NCBI GenBank assembly: GCA_964530825.1
Contig: CAZHCA010000010.1
Location: forward strand, 62,001 to 126,000
DNA from: CAZHCA01 sp964530825
GTDB lineage: Bacteria > Bacteroidota > Bacteroidia > Chitinophagales > Saprospiraceae
Length of the DNA: 64,000 bases
Reading direction: 5' to 3'
The position numbers and the translations under genes are program-made. The notes beneath the pieces were generated by a model. That model ran no database searches and was not told where the DNA came from. It saw only the letters and a list, made by a program, of their open reading frames with translations. This document shows, piece by piece, positions 8,556 to 17,977 of this stretch. Positions within the stretch are counted from its first letter, which is position 1. The number at the start of each line of letters is the position of its first letter.

Positions 8556-9620
8556 TCAATTAAACATCTTGAAGCAATCATTATAGCGGGAGGAGCGTCG
8601 TTTAGCCTGTACCGATCGACTGTTGTCGAAATTGATCGTGAGGCTCACCTCGTGGGTCCCACCTGTTTCGGCCAGTGACAACTGAGAGATCGTTACATCG
8701 TAACTGTAGCCGATCCGAAAAATATTGTACCGGACTCCTACCAAGCCAATTACCGCATCGGGGTTTTCATCGGCGTAGCGATACCACAGACCGCCAAAGA
8801 AATTTCCTGCTCCCGCGTAAGCACCTGCATTCAGCTGCCCGAATGTGCCTTGTTTGATGTATAACAAGTTCGGTGATATAAACGCCGGCCCATTTCTTAT
8901 ATTGCCTATGGGCAGATTAAATTCCGCTCCGCCGTGCACCGTGATTCGAAAGGGTAATCCGGCAAAGGTATTTTCGTTGAGCTCCAGAAAACTTTCACTG
9001 GGACGATTGAGGTGCTTGACTGAAACGCCCCCGTAGAATTGATCGGTATGGACGAGGATACCAGCTGCGACATCGAAGGCCGTACGGTTGAGGTTATCGG
9101 GCCGCTGTTCCTGGGTGAACCCGGGGTCATTGCCAAGTTCGTCCAGTTGGTCCCCGAAGACCAGTTGATCCCAGTCGACGCGCGACTGGATGGCACCGGC
9201 TTCTATTCCGAAGCGAATATTGAAGTTGGACTGGAATTGTAAATGGTAGGCGTATACCGCGTGAAAGCGCGTGGTGTTATAAACGCCGTCACCGGCATCA
9301 TCGGCCATGAGCATAAAGCCGACACCACTATTGAGCCCCTCGATAGATTGCTCGTAAGCAGCAGCATAGGTCTGGTAAGCATTCGGCCAGGAAGGCCATT
9401 GATTCCGGTAGTTAAGCGTAATGCGGGGCGCATAGGTAGTACCTGCGAAAGCCGGGTTAAGATGAAGGGGCGCAGCATAGAACTGACTGAAAACCGGGTC
9501 TTGCGCAGCCAAGCCGCCGGCACAACAAAACAGCAGCCAACCGGCGATGCGGAGTCGGTGAATTTGTCGCCAGATAACATCTCTGGCCTCATAAATTGCA
9601 GTATGTTTGTAAACGTACAT
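8556..9620 (-). CDS. PorP/SprF family type IX secretion outer-membrane protein
   Basis: A 354-aa protein with a signal peptide (...IAGWLLFCCAGGLAAQ, cleaved before DPVFSQFY). The start of the mature protein, DPVFSQFYAAPLHLNPAFAG, is the hallmark of the PorP/SprF family. The rest is predicted beta-barrel, with paired strands such as ISPNLLYIKQG and GGLWYRYADENPDAVIGLVG, ending in the Cys-aromatic tail CFKMF. Family members sit in the outer membrane and help export or anchor specific type IX cargo. Genomes carry many paralogues, so I give no symbol. The start is the only ATG giving a signal peptide, although the n-region is unusually long (about 25 residues). gldJ lies 173 bp downstream. Confidence 0.85.
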   Translation of the reverse strand: MYVYKHTAIYEARDVIWRQIHRLRIAGWLLFCCAGGLAAQDPVFSQFYAAPLHLNPAFAGTTYAPRITLNYRNQWPSWPNAYQTYAAAYEQSIEGLNSGVGFMLMADDAGDGVYNTTRFHAVYAYHLQFQSNFNIRFGIEAGAIQSRVDWDQLVFGDQLDELGNDPGFTQEQRPDNLNRTAFDVAAGILVHTDQFYGGVSVKHLNRPSESFLELNENTFAGLPFRITVHGGAEFNLPIGNIRNGPAFISPNLLYIKQGTFGQLNAGAYAGAGNFFGGLWYRYADENPDAVIGLVGVRYNIFRIGYSYDVTISQLSLAETGGTHEVSLTINFDNSRSVQAKRRSSRYNDCFKMFN

Positions 9621-9623
9621 TTG
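9602..9623 (+). promoter_or_regulatory. Possible porU promoter -7 elements (two TAnnTTTG matches)
   Basis: On the plus strand TATGTTTG (9602-9609) and TACATTTG (9616-9623) both match the Bacteroidota -7 element exactly, 107-121 nt upstream of porU. No good TTTG partner at 19-20 nt was seen, and the second overlaps the porP start codon on the other strand, so this is tentative. Confidence 0.3.
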
Positions 9624-9729
9624 TCGTCTTCGGTCATTTCATTTAACAATACAGCATTCTCCGCAGCGTTCCAAGGGTGGTGCGTTCCTCAGGGTAGCGG
9701 ACGACCTCCCCTTCCAAACGTTCTAAATT

Positions 9730-12700
9730 ATGAAGAATTTTATTAGGTGCCTGATCCTCGTAATCTATTTCAGTCCGGCGTACGCCAATTCCACCTTTTT
9801 CATCGAGGGTGAGGTAGCGTGGCCAGAAAAGCCTCAGCTCCTGGACTGGGCCGATCAGAAGTGGGAACGCTGGACCTGCCGCTCCTGTGTACACGAAAGC
9901 GAGCATCCCTGGCTACCTGCTTTAAATGAGCAGTTAGCGTTACCTTCTCACGGCAGGATCTACGTTGAAGTTGTGGAGGCGGAATACGAAGACTTTCAAC
10001 GCCAGGCACTGCCGGGCGACACCCTGCTGGCCAATAACCTGCAATTTACTACTAAGCTATACCGCCACCGCAATCGATATACCGCCAATATCCGTTTCAT
10101 CCCGATAGTAAAGGAGGGCAGCCGCTACCGCCGCCTGGTGAACTACCGCTTGCGGGTTCGCCTGGAACCCCGCCCCTCGCCAGTCAAACTGCGCAACAAC
10201 GAATACGTCAACACCTCTGTCCTGGGCCGGGGAACCAATTATAAAATTGCGGTTTCTCAAAGCGGCATGGTTCGCCTGTCGTATGATTTTCTGAACGGCG
10301 AGCTGGGCATGAATCTCAATAATGTGGATCCTCGCCAAATCAAGGTTTTCGGCTACGGTGGTGGCATGCTGCCAGTCAATATCGACGCCCCCCGCATCGA
10401 CGACCTGGCTGAAAATGCCATTCAGATCGTTGGGGAAGAAGACGGCTCCTTCGATCCGGGCGACTATTTATTGTTCTACGCCCAAGGGCCCGACCAATGG
10501 GTGTATGCGCCCGACGAGCAAGCCTACCGACGGGTAACCAATATTTACGAGCGGCAGAATTTTTACTTTCTCCAGGTGAGTCCGGGAAACGGCCGCCGGA
10601 TAAGCGAGCAAGCCAGCCTGTCTGCAACCGATTACACCACCGAACAGTTCGATGACTTTGCGCGCTTTGAAGAGAATACCACCAATATCCTGCACGAATC
10701 AGATCCGGCTGCCGGTGCTACCGGCTCCGGACAAGAGTGGTTTGGAGAATTATTCCGAAACGATCGCACCAAAGAGTACCCCAACGTATTTTCCTTCCCC
10801 GGAAGGATCAATAGCGAGCCAGTACGCGTAAGGGTTCGCATGGCCCTGCGCGCCAACCAGCAATCGCGTTTTAACGTCGACGTGAATGGTGTACAAGTGG
10901 TGAGCAACCGCGCCAACGGAGTGCCACTCAGCGGTGGCGGCACCACTTTATTACAATCCAATTACTACAATCCCGCCTTGATTAACGAGGCCGTAATGAT
11001 CGAATCGGAGAACATCAGCATGATCGTTGATTATCCCCGCCCTGGAGGGGGCAACGACGGTAGTGAAGGGTGGCTCGACTTTCTGGAAGTAAACGTCCGT
11101 AGGCAGTTGCGCCTTTATGGCAACCAGACCACTTTTCGCGATGTGCGCTCGGTAAACTTCAACGCTACGACTTACCAAATTGACGGCGTAGACGATCAGG
11201 TGCAGGTTTGGGACATCACCGATCCACAGGGCGCCCGCCGGCAAAACACAACGCGGAGCGGTAGTGAGCTCATCTTTGGGGCCGAAAGTCGGACACTGCG
11301 CACTTTCGTAGCTTTCCGACCGCAAAACTTAAATACCCCTGTAGAAGCTATTGGACCCATCGCCAATCAGAACCTGCACGCGTTAAGCGAAGAGGAAATG
11401 GTCATCATTTACCACCCCGACTTTGAGGCCGAAGCCTTACGCCTGGCCGAGCACCGCCGCAGCCACAGCGGACTGCGGGTACAAGCGGCTACAATAGATC
11501 AGGTTTACCACGAGTTCTCTTCGGGTCGGCAAGATCCTACAGCTATCAGAAATTTTGCGCGCATGCTTTACCTGCGCAATCCTCAATTTAACTATTTGCT
11601 CCTTTTCGGTGACGGTTCCTTCGACAATCAAGATGTTTACGGGCTGGGCGCCAATTTTATTGTTACCTACCAGACTCGGGAAAGCCAAGAACCAATAGAT
11701 GCATCACCTTCTGACGACTACTTTGCCCTGTTAGAAACGACCGACCCCGATGCTCCTCTTGATGGATTACTCAACATCGCCATCGGCCGGCTACCTGTTA
11801 AAACGCCCGAAGAAGCACGGGTGGTGGTCGACAAGATAATCCATTACGAAACCGCACCGCCGACGTTTTCGGACTGGCGCAACCGGCTGTTGTTCTTTGC
11901 CGACGATGAAGACGGCAACATCCATATCCGGGATACGGACAACATTGCTGAATTAATTGGTGACCGACACCCGGAGTTCAACCAGGACAAGATCTATTTC
12001 GATGCATTTCCGCAGGTGTCCACGCCGGGGGGTACCCGCTACCCCGAGGCAACCGAAGCCCTTAACCGGGCCATTTTTAAAGGTCAGCTGATTACGACCT
12101 ATCTTGGCCACGGCGGGGAGGAGGGCTTGGGCCAAGAGCGTGTACTCAACATTTCTGACATTACCAGCTGGCGCAACTACGATGCCCTTACGCTGTTTAT
12201 GACGGCAACCTGCTCCTTTACGGCTTTTGATAATGCAGCCTTCGTTACGGCCGGAGAGGAGGTCTTACTCAACCCCCGTGGCGGCGGCGTCGCCCTTCTC
12301 ACCACCACCCGGGCCGTATTTGCCGCTCAAAATGCCGATCTTACCGAGAGCACCCTGGTGGCCATCTTCGAACGAGAAAACGGCCAGGTGCGCCGATTGG
12401 GGGAAGCGATGCGGGTCGGAAAAAACCGGATTGGCGGCACAAGAAACAAACGCAAGTTCGCACTAATCGGCGATCCGGCCTTGCGGCTGGCCATACCGGA
12501 ATACCAAGTGGTAACCACGAAAATCAACGACCGCCCTGTCGATAGCACCTTAGATACCCTGGGTGCCTTGAAACGCGTAACGGTCGAGGGCTACGTTGCC
12601 AACCGGGAGGGACAAAAGCTCAACGATTTTAACGGCACCCTTTTCCCATCCGTATTTGACAAAGTAACCGTCAACCAAACGCTCGGTCAGGATGCCAATA

Positions 12701-13608
12701 GTTTTGTCCGGGACTACGAGCTCCAGAAAAATGTCATTTTCCGGGGCCGGGCCAGCGTCACCGGCGGTGATTTTTCCTTTACCTTTGTCGTCCCCAAAGA
12801 TATCAACTACGCCTTTGGCAACGGCAAGATCAGCTATTACGCCAGCAACGGCCAGCAGCTCGTTGACGCCAGCGGGTCCACCGAGCAACTGATCATTGGT
12901 GGATCGGAGTCGGATGTGGTCGACGACCAGCGCGGACCGGAGGTCGGCGTTTTCATGAACACCCCTGATTTTGTCTTCGGTGGCGTTACCGATGCCAATC
13001 CTACCTTGCTAGTACAACTTCAAGACGAAAACGGCATCAATGTCGTTGGCAATAGCATCGGTCACGACCTGGAAGCCATCATCGACGACGACACCCAAAA
13101 CTCGATTTTACTCAATGAATTTTTTGAAGCCGAGCTCGACGATTTTACGACCGGCGAGGCTCGCTTTCCGCTAAACGAGTTGGAAGAGGGGCTGCACAAT
13201 ATCAGGGTAAAGGCCTGGGACGTAGCCAATAATTCCTCCGAGGGATACACGGAGTTCGTAGTGGCTCCCAGCGGAGCGATCGCGCTAGAGCATGTACTGA
13301 ACTATCCCAATCCCTTTACCGACCGCACCTGCTTCCAATTCGACCACAATATGGCCAACCAGGAGTTGGACATATTGATCCAGATTTTCACCATCTCCGG
13401 CCGGCTGGTCAAAACCATCGAGACCACCATGTTTTCGGATGGCGCGATTCGGCAAGATGACTGCATCGAATGGGACGGGCGCGATGATTTCGGCGACCCC
13501 CTGGCCAGGGGCGTTTATCTGTATAAAGTGCGGGTACGTACCGCCGGAATGGCCGGTGCGAATCTTTCCGGCGAAAGTGAATTTGAAAAGTTAGTACTGT
13601 TAAAATAA
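9730..13608 (+). CDS. porU: Type IX secretion system sortase PorU
   Basis: A 1292-aa protein with an N-terminal signal peptide (MKNFIRCLILVIYFSPAYA). A long N-terminal region leads into a gingipain-like peptidase C25 domain (about residues 555-915). The catalytic pair is visible: His794 in YLGHGGEEG and Cys828 in MTATCSF. The domain ends with the typical ALIGDPALRLA. The C-terminus (from about residue 1185, HVLNYPNPFTDRTCF) is a FlgD-like/CTD beta-sandwich ending EFEKLVLLK. PorU sits on the cell surface, removes the C-terminal signal of type IX cargo and transfers the cargo to anionic lipopolysaccharide. porV follows 122 bp later, as in many Bacteroidota; the two proteins act together. Confidence 0.95.
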   Translation: MKNFIRCLILVIYFSPAYANSTFFIEGEVAWPEKPQLLDWADQKWERWTCRSCVHESEHPWLPALNEQLALPSHGRIYVEVVEAEYEDFQRQALPGDTLLANNLQFTTKLYRHRNRYTANIRFIPIVKEGSRYRRLVNYRLRVRLEPRPSPVKLRNNEYVNTSVLGRGTNYKIAVSQSGMVRLSYDFLNGELGMNLNNVDPRQIKVFGYGGGMLPVNIDAPRIDDLAENAIQIVGEEDGSFDPGDYLLFYAQGPDQWVYAPDEQAYRRVTNIYERQNFYFLQVSPGNGRRISEQASLSATDYTTEQFDDFARFEENTTNILHESDPAAGATGSGQEWFGELFRNDRTKEYPNVFSFPGRINSEPVRVRVRMALRANQQSRFNVDVNGVQVVSNRANGVPLSGGGTTLLQSNYYNPALINEAVMIESENISMIVDYPRPGGGNDGSEGWLDFLEVNVRRQLRLYGNQTTFRDVRSVNFNATTYQIDGVDDQVQVWDITDPQGARRQNTTRSGSELIFGAESRTLRTFVAFRPQNLNTPVEAIGPIANQNLHALSEEEMVIIYHPDFEAEALRLAEHRRSHSGLRVQAATIDQVYHEFSSGRQDPTAIRNFARMLYLRNPQFNYLLLFGDGSFDNQDVYGLGANFIVTYQTRESQEPIDASPSDDYFALLETTDPDAPLDGLLNIAIGRLPVKTPEEARVVVDKIIHYETAPPTFSDWRNRLLFFADDEDGNIHIRDTDNIAELIGDRHPEFNQDKIYFDAFPQVSTPGGTRYPEATEALNRAIFKGQLITTYLGHGGEEGLGQERVLNISDITSWRNYDALTLFMTATCSFTAFDNAAFVTAGEEVLLNPRGGGVALLTTTRAVFAAQNADLTESTLVAIFERENGQVRRLGEAMRVGKNRIGGTRNKRKFALIGDPALRLAIPEYQVVTTKINDRPVDSTLDTLGALKRVTVEGYVANREGQKLNDFNGTLFPSVFDKVTVNQTLGQDANSFVRDYELQKNVIFRGRASVTGGDFSFTFVVPKDINYAFGNGKISYYASNGQQLVDASGSTEQLIIGGSESDVVDDQRGPEVGVFMNTPDFVFGGVTDANPTLLVQLQDENGINVVGNSIGHDLEAIIDDDTQNSILLNEFFEAELDDFTTGEARFPLNELEEGLHNIRVKAWDVANNSSEGYTEFVVAPSGAIALEHVLNYPNPFTDRTCFQFDHNMANQELDILIQIFTISGRLVKTIETTMFSDGAIRQDDCIEWDGRDDFGDPLARGVYLYKVRVRTAGMAGANLSGESEFEKLVLLK

Positions 13609-13730
13609 GTTAATGAAATTTACGTAATGGTATTAGTTGGCAAGAATTTTGCTCCTGATCATTTAGATTTCAATAAGCTAAAAAAGAAGGCAAAGCCTAT
13701 TATTCAACTTTTGGGTAAACGATTCATCTC

Positions 13731-14936
13731 ATGAAGAACGCATTACGCTTTATTGCTTTTATCCTCCTAGCACAATTGATCTCGGCGGTTCCCGTCGCTG
13801 CGCAGTGCTTTCAGGGAGAAGATGGGAATTTCTACAACCTCGACGGAACTCCATGTACGAACGCTGTCACCAGTGCGGTACCTTTTCTGCGCATTGTCGC
13901 CGATGCTCGCTCGGGCGCTATGGGTGATGTAGGGATCGGCCTTTCGCCCGACCCAAACGCCATGCATTTTAACCCTTCCAAACTGGTATTTTCCGAGAGC
14001 AACTTCGAAATGGCCGCCTCGTACACTCCCTGGCTTCGTTCGCTGGGACTGAACGATGTTTACCTGGCTTACTTATCGGGCTACTATAAATTCGATGATT
14101 TGCAAGCCATCGGCTGGGGATTGCGGTACTTTTCGCTAGGAGAAATTCCATTTACCAGTGAAGACGGCGTACCGCTGGGAGAAGGACGGCCCAATGAGTT
14201 CGAGGTCAACGTTGCTTATGCCCGTAAACTGTCGGAGCGATTCGCTGCTTCTTTGAGTGGTAAATTCATATTCTCCAACCTGGCGGCCGGTCAGATCACC
14301 GCCGGCGAGACCATCGAAGCCGGTATTGCCGGAGCGGCGGATATCACCTTCACTTACCAGGCTCCTATCAACCTGAACAATGCCGAATCCGATATTATGG
14401 TCGGCCTGGCAATGACCAATATCGGATCGAAAATCACCTATACCAACTCCGCTAACCGGGACTTCTTACCCGCCAATCTCGGTATCGGCGCAGCCTGGAC
14501 GATTGATTTCGACCAGTATAACAAGTTGACCTTCGCTACTGACATCAACAAACTCATGGTTCCGACACCCTGCCAGGGCGAAAACTGCGACGAGGATAAT
14601 AACGACATTCCGGATTACCGCGAGCAATCCTCCATCAGCGGTATTTTCAACTCCTTCAGTGATGCCCCGGAAGGTTTTCAGGAGGAGTTGCGCGAATTGA
14701 TGTTCTCCTTTGGAGTGGAGTATTGGTATGACGAGCAGTTTGCCGTACGCGCCGGTTACTTTACTGAGCATGCCCAAAAAGGTAACCGTAAGTTCTTTAC
14801 CGTAGGGCTGGGTCTGAAGTACAACATTTTTGGCTTGAACTTCTCTTACCTGGTACCTACGACGAATCAGCGCAACCCGCTGGACAATACGTTGCGCTTC
14901 TCGCTCTTATTTGATTTTGGCAATCCAGAAACATAG
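13731..14936 (+). CDS. porV: Type IX secretion system outer-membrane shuttle protein PorV
   Basis: A 401-aa FadL-like outer-membrane beta-barrel. The signal peptide (MKNALRFIAFILLAQLISAV...AAQ) is followed by the PorV signature FLRIVADARSGAMGDVGIG and PNAMHFNPSKL. The C-terminus ends in a barrel-strand signature (NTLRFSLLFDF). PorV collects cargo from the SprA translocon and carries it to PorU. A short Cys-containing, EF-hand-like insertion (CQGENCDEDNNDIPDYREQ) is a known feature of this family's extracellular loop. It lies directly downstream of porU on the same strand and is probably co-transcribed. Confidence 0.94.
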   Translation: MKNALRFIAFILLAQLISAVPVAAQCFQGEDGNFYNLDGTPCTNAVTSAVPFLRIVADARSGAMGDVGIGLSPDPNAMHFNPSKLVFSESNFEMAASYTPWLRSLGLNDVYLAYLSGYYKFDDLQAIGWGLRYFSLGEIPFTSEDGVPLGEGRPNEFEVNVAYARKLSERFAASLSGKFIFSNLAAGQITAGETIEAGIAGAADITFTYQAPINLNNAESDIMVGLAMTNIGSKITYTNSANRDFLPANLGIGAAWTIDFDQYNKLTFATDINKLMVPTPCQGENCDEDNNDIPDYREQSSISGIFNSFSDAPEGFQEELRELMFSFGVEYWYDEQFAVRAGYFTEHAQKGNRKFFTVGLGLKYNIFGLNFSYLVPTTNQRNPLDNTLRFSLLFDFGNPET

Positions 14937-14939
14937 ACC

Positions 14940-15004
14940 TGGTTTAAGGCAGGATGCGTAGGAGTTTAGGACATTTGCTGTTCCTACGTATTCTGTTTGA
15001 ACCA
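14940..15004 (+). terminator. Nested inverted repeat after porV
   Basis: TGGTTTAA (14940-14947) can pair with TTGAACCA (14997-15004), and inside it CGTAGGA (14957-14963) pairs with TCCTACG (14982-14988). It lies 3 nt after the porV stop. There is no clear T tract, so it may be a 3'-end stabilising structure rather than a classical terminator. Confidence 0.4.
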
Positions 15005-15030
15005 AGCCTAATATTGTCCGACCAAAAAAC

Positions 15031-15410
15031 CGCTGCAGGCCCGTAAGCCGGATTCTGTTATCCCGCAATGGGACCTCTATCATTTATCTGGCCCGGCCGT
15101 CACCGACCGGATCTATCTGCCTACCCCCTGCGACTGTACCAACGGGCCGGGCAAGCCAGCACTCTTTGCAGAGTATCGCAGTGTACATGGCATTTCAACC
15201 CACAAGGTTTATCCCATCGCCTGTTGCCAGGACGATGCGTGCGCTCTTACCGCACGATTTCACCCTTACCCCAAGGGGCGGTATCGTTTCTGTGACACTT
15301 TCTGTCTCCGCCGGGGCGGAGCCCATCTGTTAGATGGTGTGGCGCCCTACGTTGTCCGGACTTTCCTCACTTGCACCATTGTGCAAGAGCGATAGAGCAG
15401 CCTGCAGCGC
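15031..15410 (-). ncRNA. rnpB: RNase P RNA, type A
   Basis: The minus strand carries the conserved RNase P RNA landmarks. At the 5' end GAGGAAAGTCCGGAC follows the P1-P3 region. In the middle there is a segment ending in GGTAAGGGTGAAATCG and the element GGGTTGAAATGCC. At the 3' end there is CAGAATCCGGCTTACGGGC. Helix P1 closes the molecule: CGCTGCAGGC at the 5' end pairs exactly with GCCTGCAGCG at the 3' end. A TTTTTT run follows at once (complement of 15025-15030) and would terminate transcription. The RNA is the catalytic subunit that trims tRNA 5' leaders. The length of about 380 nt is normal. It converges on porV and is divergent from the sensor kinase. Confidence 0.95.
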
Positions 15411-15417
15411 AATTCTT

Positions 15418-15425
15418 CCAAAGTA
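15418..15425 (-). promoter_or_regulatory. Possible rnpB -7 promoter element
   Basis: On the minus strand TACTTTGG, a 7/8 match to TAnnTTTG, ends 7 nt upstream of the P1 helix, the right place for a -7 box. No convincing -33 box is seen at the usual distance. Apart from this I see nothing in 15411-15655. Confidence 0.35.
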
Positions 15426-15655
15426 GCTGGGGGGCTGAAAAATATTTTTGGCGAACAAAAATCAAATAGTTTAGTGCCAGATGAAACGCGACGCTTTTTA
15501 GAACGACCTCCGGCGACGAAAGGGTAATTTGCAGCCCAAAGGATATTATCCAGACCCACCTTAAATTAAGCGTTTTATCAGAATAACACCAGGAATAAGA
15601 AAAAAGGTCCAAAACCGGGGAACCCTCATTGCTGAGTGCCGTAAACTCAAAGGCT

Positions 15656-17749
15656 ATGACGCAACAACAGCAAATTTGGGGGCTTATCCCGGTGGGCCTG
15701 CTGTTGACCGGGGCCTACCTAATACACCGGCTGGCTTGGGGACTGCCGGGACTTTGGGCCGTCGTATTGTTCAGCCTAGCCTGGGCCACTGGATGGCTCA
15801 CGTTTCTACTACCCGCTATCCGAACTTCGCCAGTCCGCCGCCGGTTATATTGGCTAGGCGGGCTTATATGTTTAGGGGTGTTGTTTTGCGAATACGCTCC
15901 CGCTCCACCAGCCTTAACCGCAGCAGCCTGGAATACTCCGGTTGCTATGGCGGGGAAATGGTCAGTACGGCCCCACTGCCTCTTTTTACTTTCTTTGTGT
16001 TGTCTTTGCTTTATCAGTGTAGACCCTTCCCAACCGTTGGACCGACGACTGCCGATTCGCCGGCCCTGGTTAGTATGGGTAGGCAGTCATCTGTTGAGCT
16101 TAGGCCTATTGGGTTTGCTTATAGGATTATTTTACCAGATCGATTTGGGGCTGCCAACCGTACAGGACATTTTGCAGGGCCGCTGCCATCCCATTTTGCC
16201 TTTTCTTTGGCTCCTGGATGCCCTCATTTTTTTTGTACTTGCTTACCGCATTCACCGCTATGCTCAGCGCACACCCGTAGATCTTCACCAACGCTTGGCC
16301 GCGATGTTGATCTCCGTGCTCTTGATTGCACCGCTTGGTTTTATGCTGCACATTCCACTACTCGCCTGGGCTTGCGTTGGGTTGGTGTTTTTATTGGTAT
16401 TTGACCTCTTTCTGGAAACGCCCATCAGCAGCATGACCTGGGTTCTGGTCTGGTGTAGTTTTTTTGCGGGATTGGGGGCGTATTTAACGTACCTCACCTT
16501 GGCCGAACAGTCGCAAACCGGCTACCTAAGCGAAGTCGTTGCCGCATCCAGTTGGCCGACATTCCTATCGGTTTTTTCATTCTTCTTCCTGAGCTTTTTG
16601 ATGAGTTTTCTACTGCTGGTAGGCTGGCGCCAACTGGGCGGACCAGTCCCGGAGAACCTTTCTTTTCCAGGCTTTGGCAGCCCAAGCCTGCGCGACCGGA
16701 TACAGTTGGCCACCATAAGTCTCGTATTGATCGCCTACTTTATCTTAGCCCTTATCACTGTCAAGATCATCAGTCAGGAGCCGGAGCTTGGCGTCGGTGG
16801 AATGGCCGGTGGTACCGGCTTATACGCACTCCTGGACCGTTTGCTGACCGCTTATATATTTTTCCTGGTCATTGCTGCCGTACTAGGTATTTACATCTCC
16901 AATACCTTAACGGACCCATTGGTACAGTTGAGCGAACGTTTACAACAGTTGAAGTTGGAAGCCAACGAGCCCCTCGACTGGGAGGCTCCCGACGAGATCG
17001 GGCAGTTGGTAGCGGCTTACAACCGCATGATCAAAAAACTGGCTATCAGTACACAGGCTATGCGGCAATCGGAGCGGGAGTTCGCCTGGCGCGAGATGGC
17101 CAAACAAGTCGCACACGAGATTAAAAACCCACTTACGCCCATGAAGTTGAGCCTGCAATACCTGCAACAGACTCAACGCCACCGTCCCGATCGGCTACCC
17201 CAGCTAATGGAAAGCGTTGCTGTTACCCTGATCGAACAGATCGACAGTCTGTCGCGGATCGCATCAGAATTTGCCCGCTTCGGGCAACTGCCCCAAACCG
17301 ATGTCCGCACCTTCGACCTGATTCCTTTGGTAGAGAATACGGTCCGGCTGTTTTCCGAAGGGAAGGCTCATCCAATGATCGACTGGCAGCTGTCACTGCC
17401 TGCCGGACCGGTTGAGGTTCGGGCAGACCGCGAGCAATTAGGACGCATTTTGGGAAATCTGATAAAAAATGCTCGTCAGGCGATCCCGGCAGCATGTCTG
17501 GGGCGAATCGAAATCGACTTGGTCAAAAAAGACCAAACAGTACAACTCCGGGTTACCGACAATGGAAGCGGCATACCCGAAAAGATCCGGCAAAAGATTT
17601 TCGCTCCCAACTTCACCACCAAGTCGACCGGCATGGGAATGGGGCTGGCTATTTCGAAACTCACCATGGAACAGATGGGTGGGGATATCTGGTTCGATAC
17701 CTGCGAGGGGGCAGGAACTACTTTTTACTTGGGCATCCCAGCTGTTTAA
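15656..17749 (+). CDS. NtrY-like membrane sensor histidine kinase
   Basis: A 697-aa protein. The ATG at 15656 is preceded by AAAGG and starts close to the first membrane segment; a TTG 27 nt upstream is the alternative. About eight to ten hydrophobic segments fill the first 430 residues, with no recognisable extracytoplasmic ligand domain. A HAMP-like linker follows (LTDPLVQLSERLQQL ... EIGQLVAAYNRMIKKL). The HisKA domain has the phospho-acceptor His487 in VAHEIKNPLTPMKLSLQYL. The HATPase domain has GNLIKNARQAIP, VTDNGSGIP and the G-box GMGMGLAISKL. The NPLTPMKLS wording is typical of NtrY-type kinases. No response regulator is adjacent, so the partner and stimulus are unknown. Confidence 0.88.
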   Translation: MTQQQQIWGLIPVGLLLTGAYLIHRLAWGLPGLWAVVLFSLAWATGWLTFLLPAIRTSPVRRRLYWLGGLICLGVLFCEYAPAPPALTAAAWNTPVAMAGKWSVRPHCLFLLSLCCLCFISVDPSQPLDRRLPIRRPWLVWVGSHLLSLGLLGLLIGLFYQIDLGLPTVQDILQGRCHPILPFLWLLDALIFFVLAYRIHRYAQRTPVDLHQRLAAMLISVLLIAPLGFMLHIPLLAWACVGLVFLLVFDLFLETPISSMTWVLVWCSFFAGLGAYLTYLTLAEQSQTGYLSEVVAASSWPTFLSVFSFFFLSFLMSFLLLVGWRQLGGPVPENLSFPGFGSPSLRDRIQLATISLVLIAYFILALITVKIISQEPELGVGGMAGGTGLYALLDRLLTAYIFFLVIAAVLGIYISNTLTDPLVQLSERLQQLKLEANEPLDWEAPDEIGQLVAAYNRMIKKLAISTQAMRQSEREFAWREMAKQVAHEIKNPLTPMKLSLQYLQQTQRHRPDRLPQLMESVAVTLIEQIDSLSRIASEFARFGQLPQTDVRTFDLIPLVENTVRLFSEGKAHPMIDWQLSLPAGPVEVRADREQLGRILGNLIKNARQAIPAACLGRIEIDLVKKDQTVQLRVTDNGSGIPEKIRQKIFAPNFTTKSTGMGMGLAISKLTMEQMGGDIWFDTCEGAGTTFYLGIPAV

Positions 17750-17977
17750 GGGCTGGTGGGCGTGCCGTGCCTAGCCCCAACAACCGGATTGGCTTGAAAA
17801 GAAATATGCTAGGTAAACTGCGCGCACCCGGCAGAAGGATTTGTACCCCCGCCGTAAAATGGTATCCATCTTTTAATAGGACAAGCATCCGGTCGGGCCG
17901 GCCAGCTGTCAGGCTGCAAACCATTGCTCAACGGAATTGTTAACTTACCACTATTTTACCAACAAATTCAGCGCATT

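Noticed and set aside
15068..15295. A 75-codon open frame at the porV-kinase junction
   Set aside because: It lies inside the RNase P RNA gene read on the opposite strand, so it is not protein coding.
15676..16404. A 242-codon open frame within the sensor kinase gene
   Set aside because: Out of frame with the kinase, Ser/Pro/Arg-rich, and entirely inside its membrane-segment coding region.
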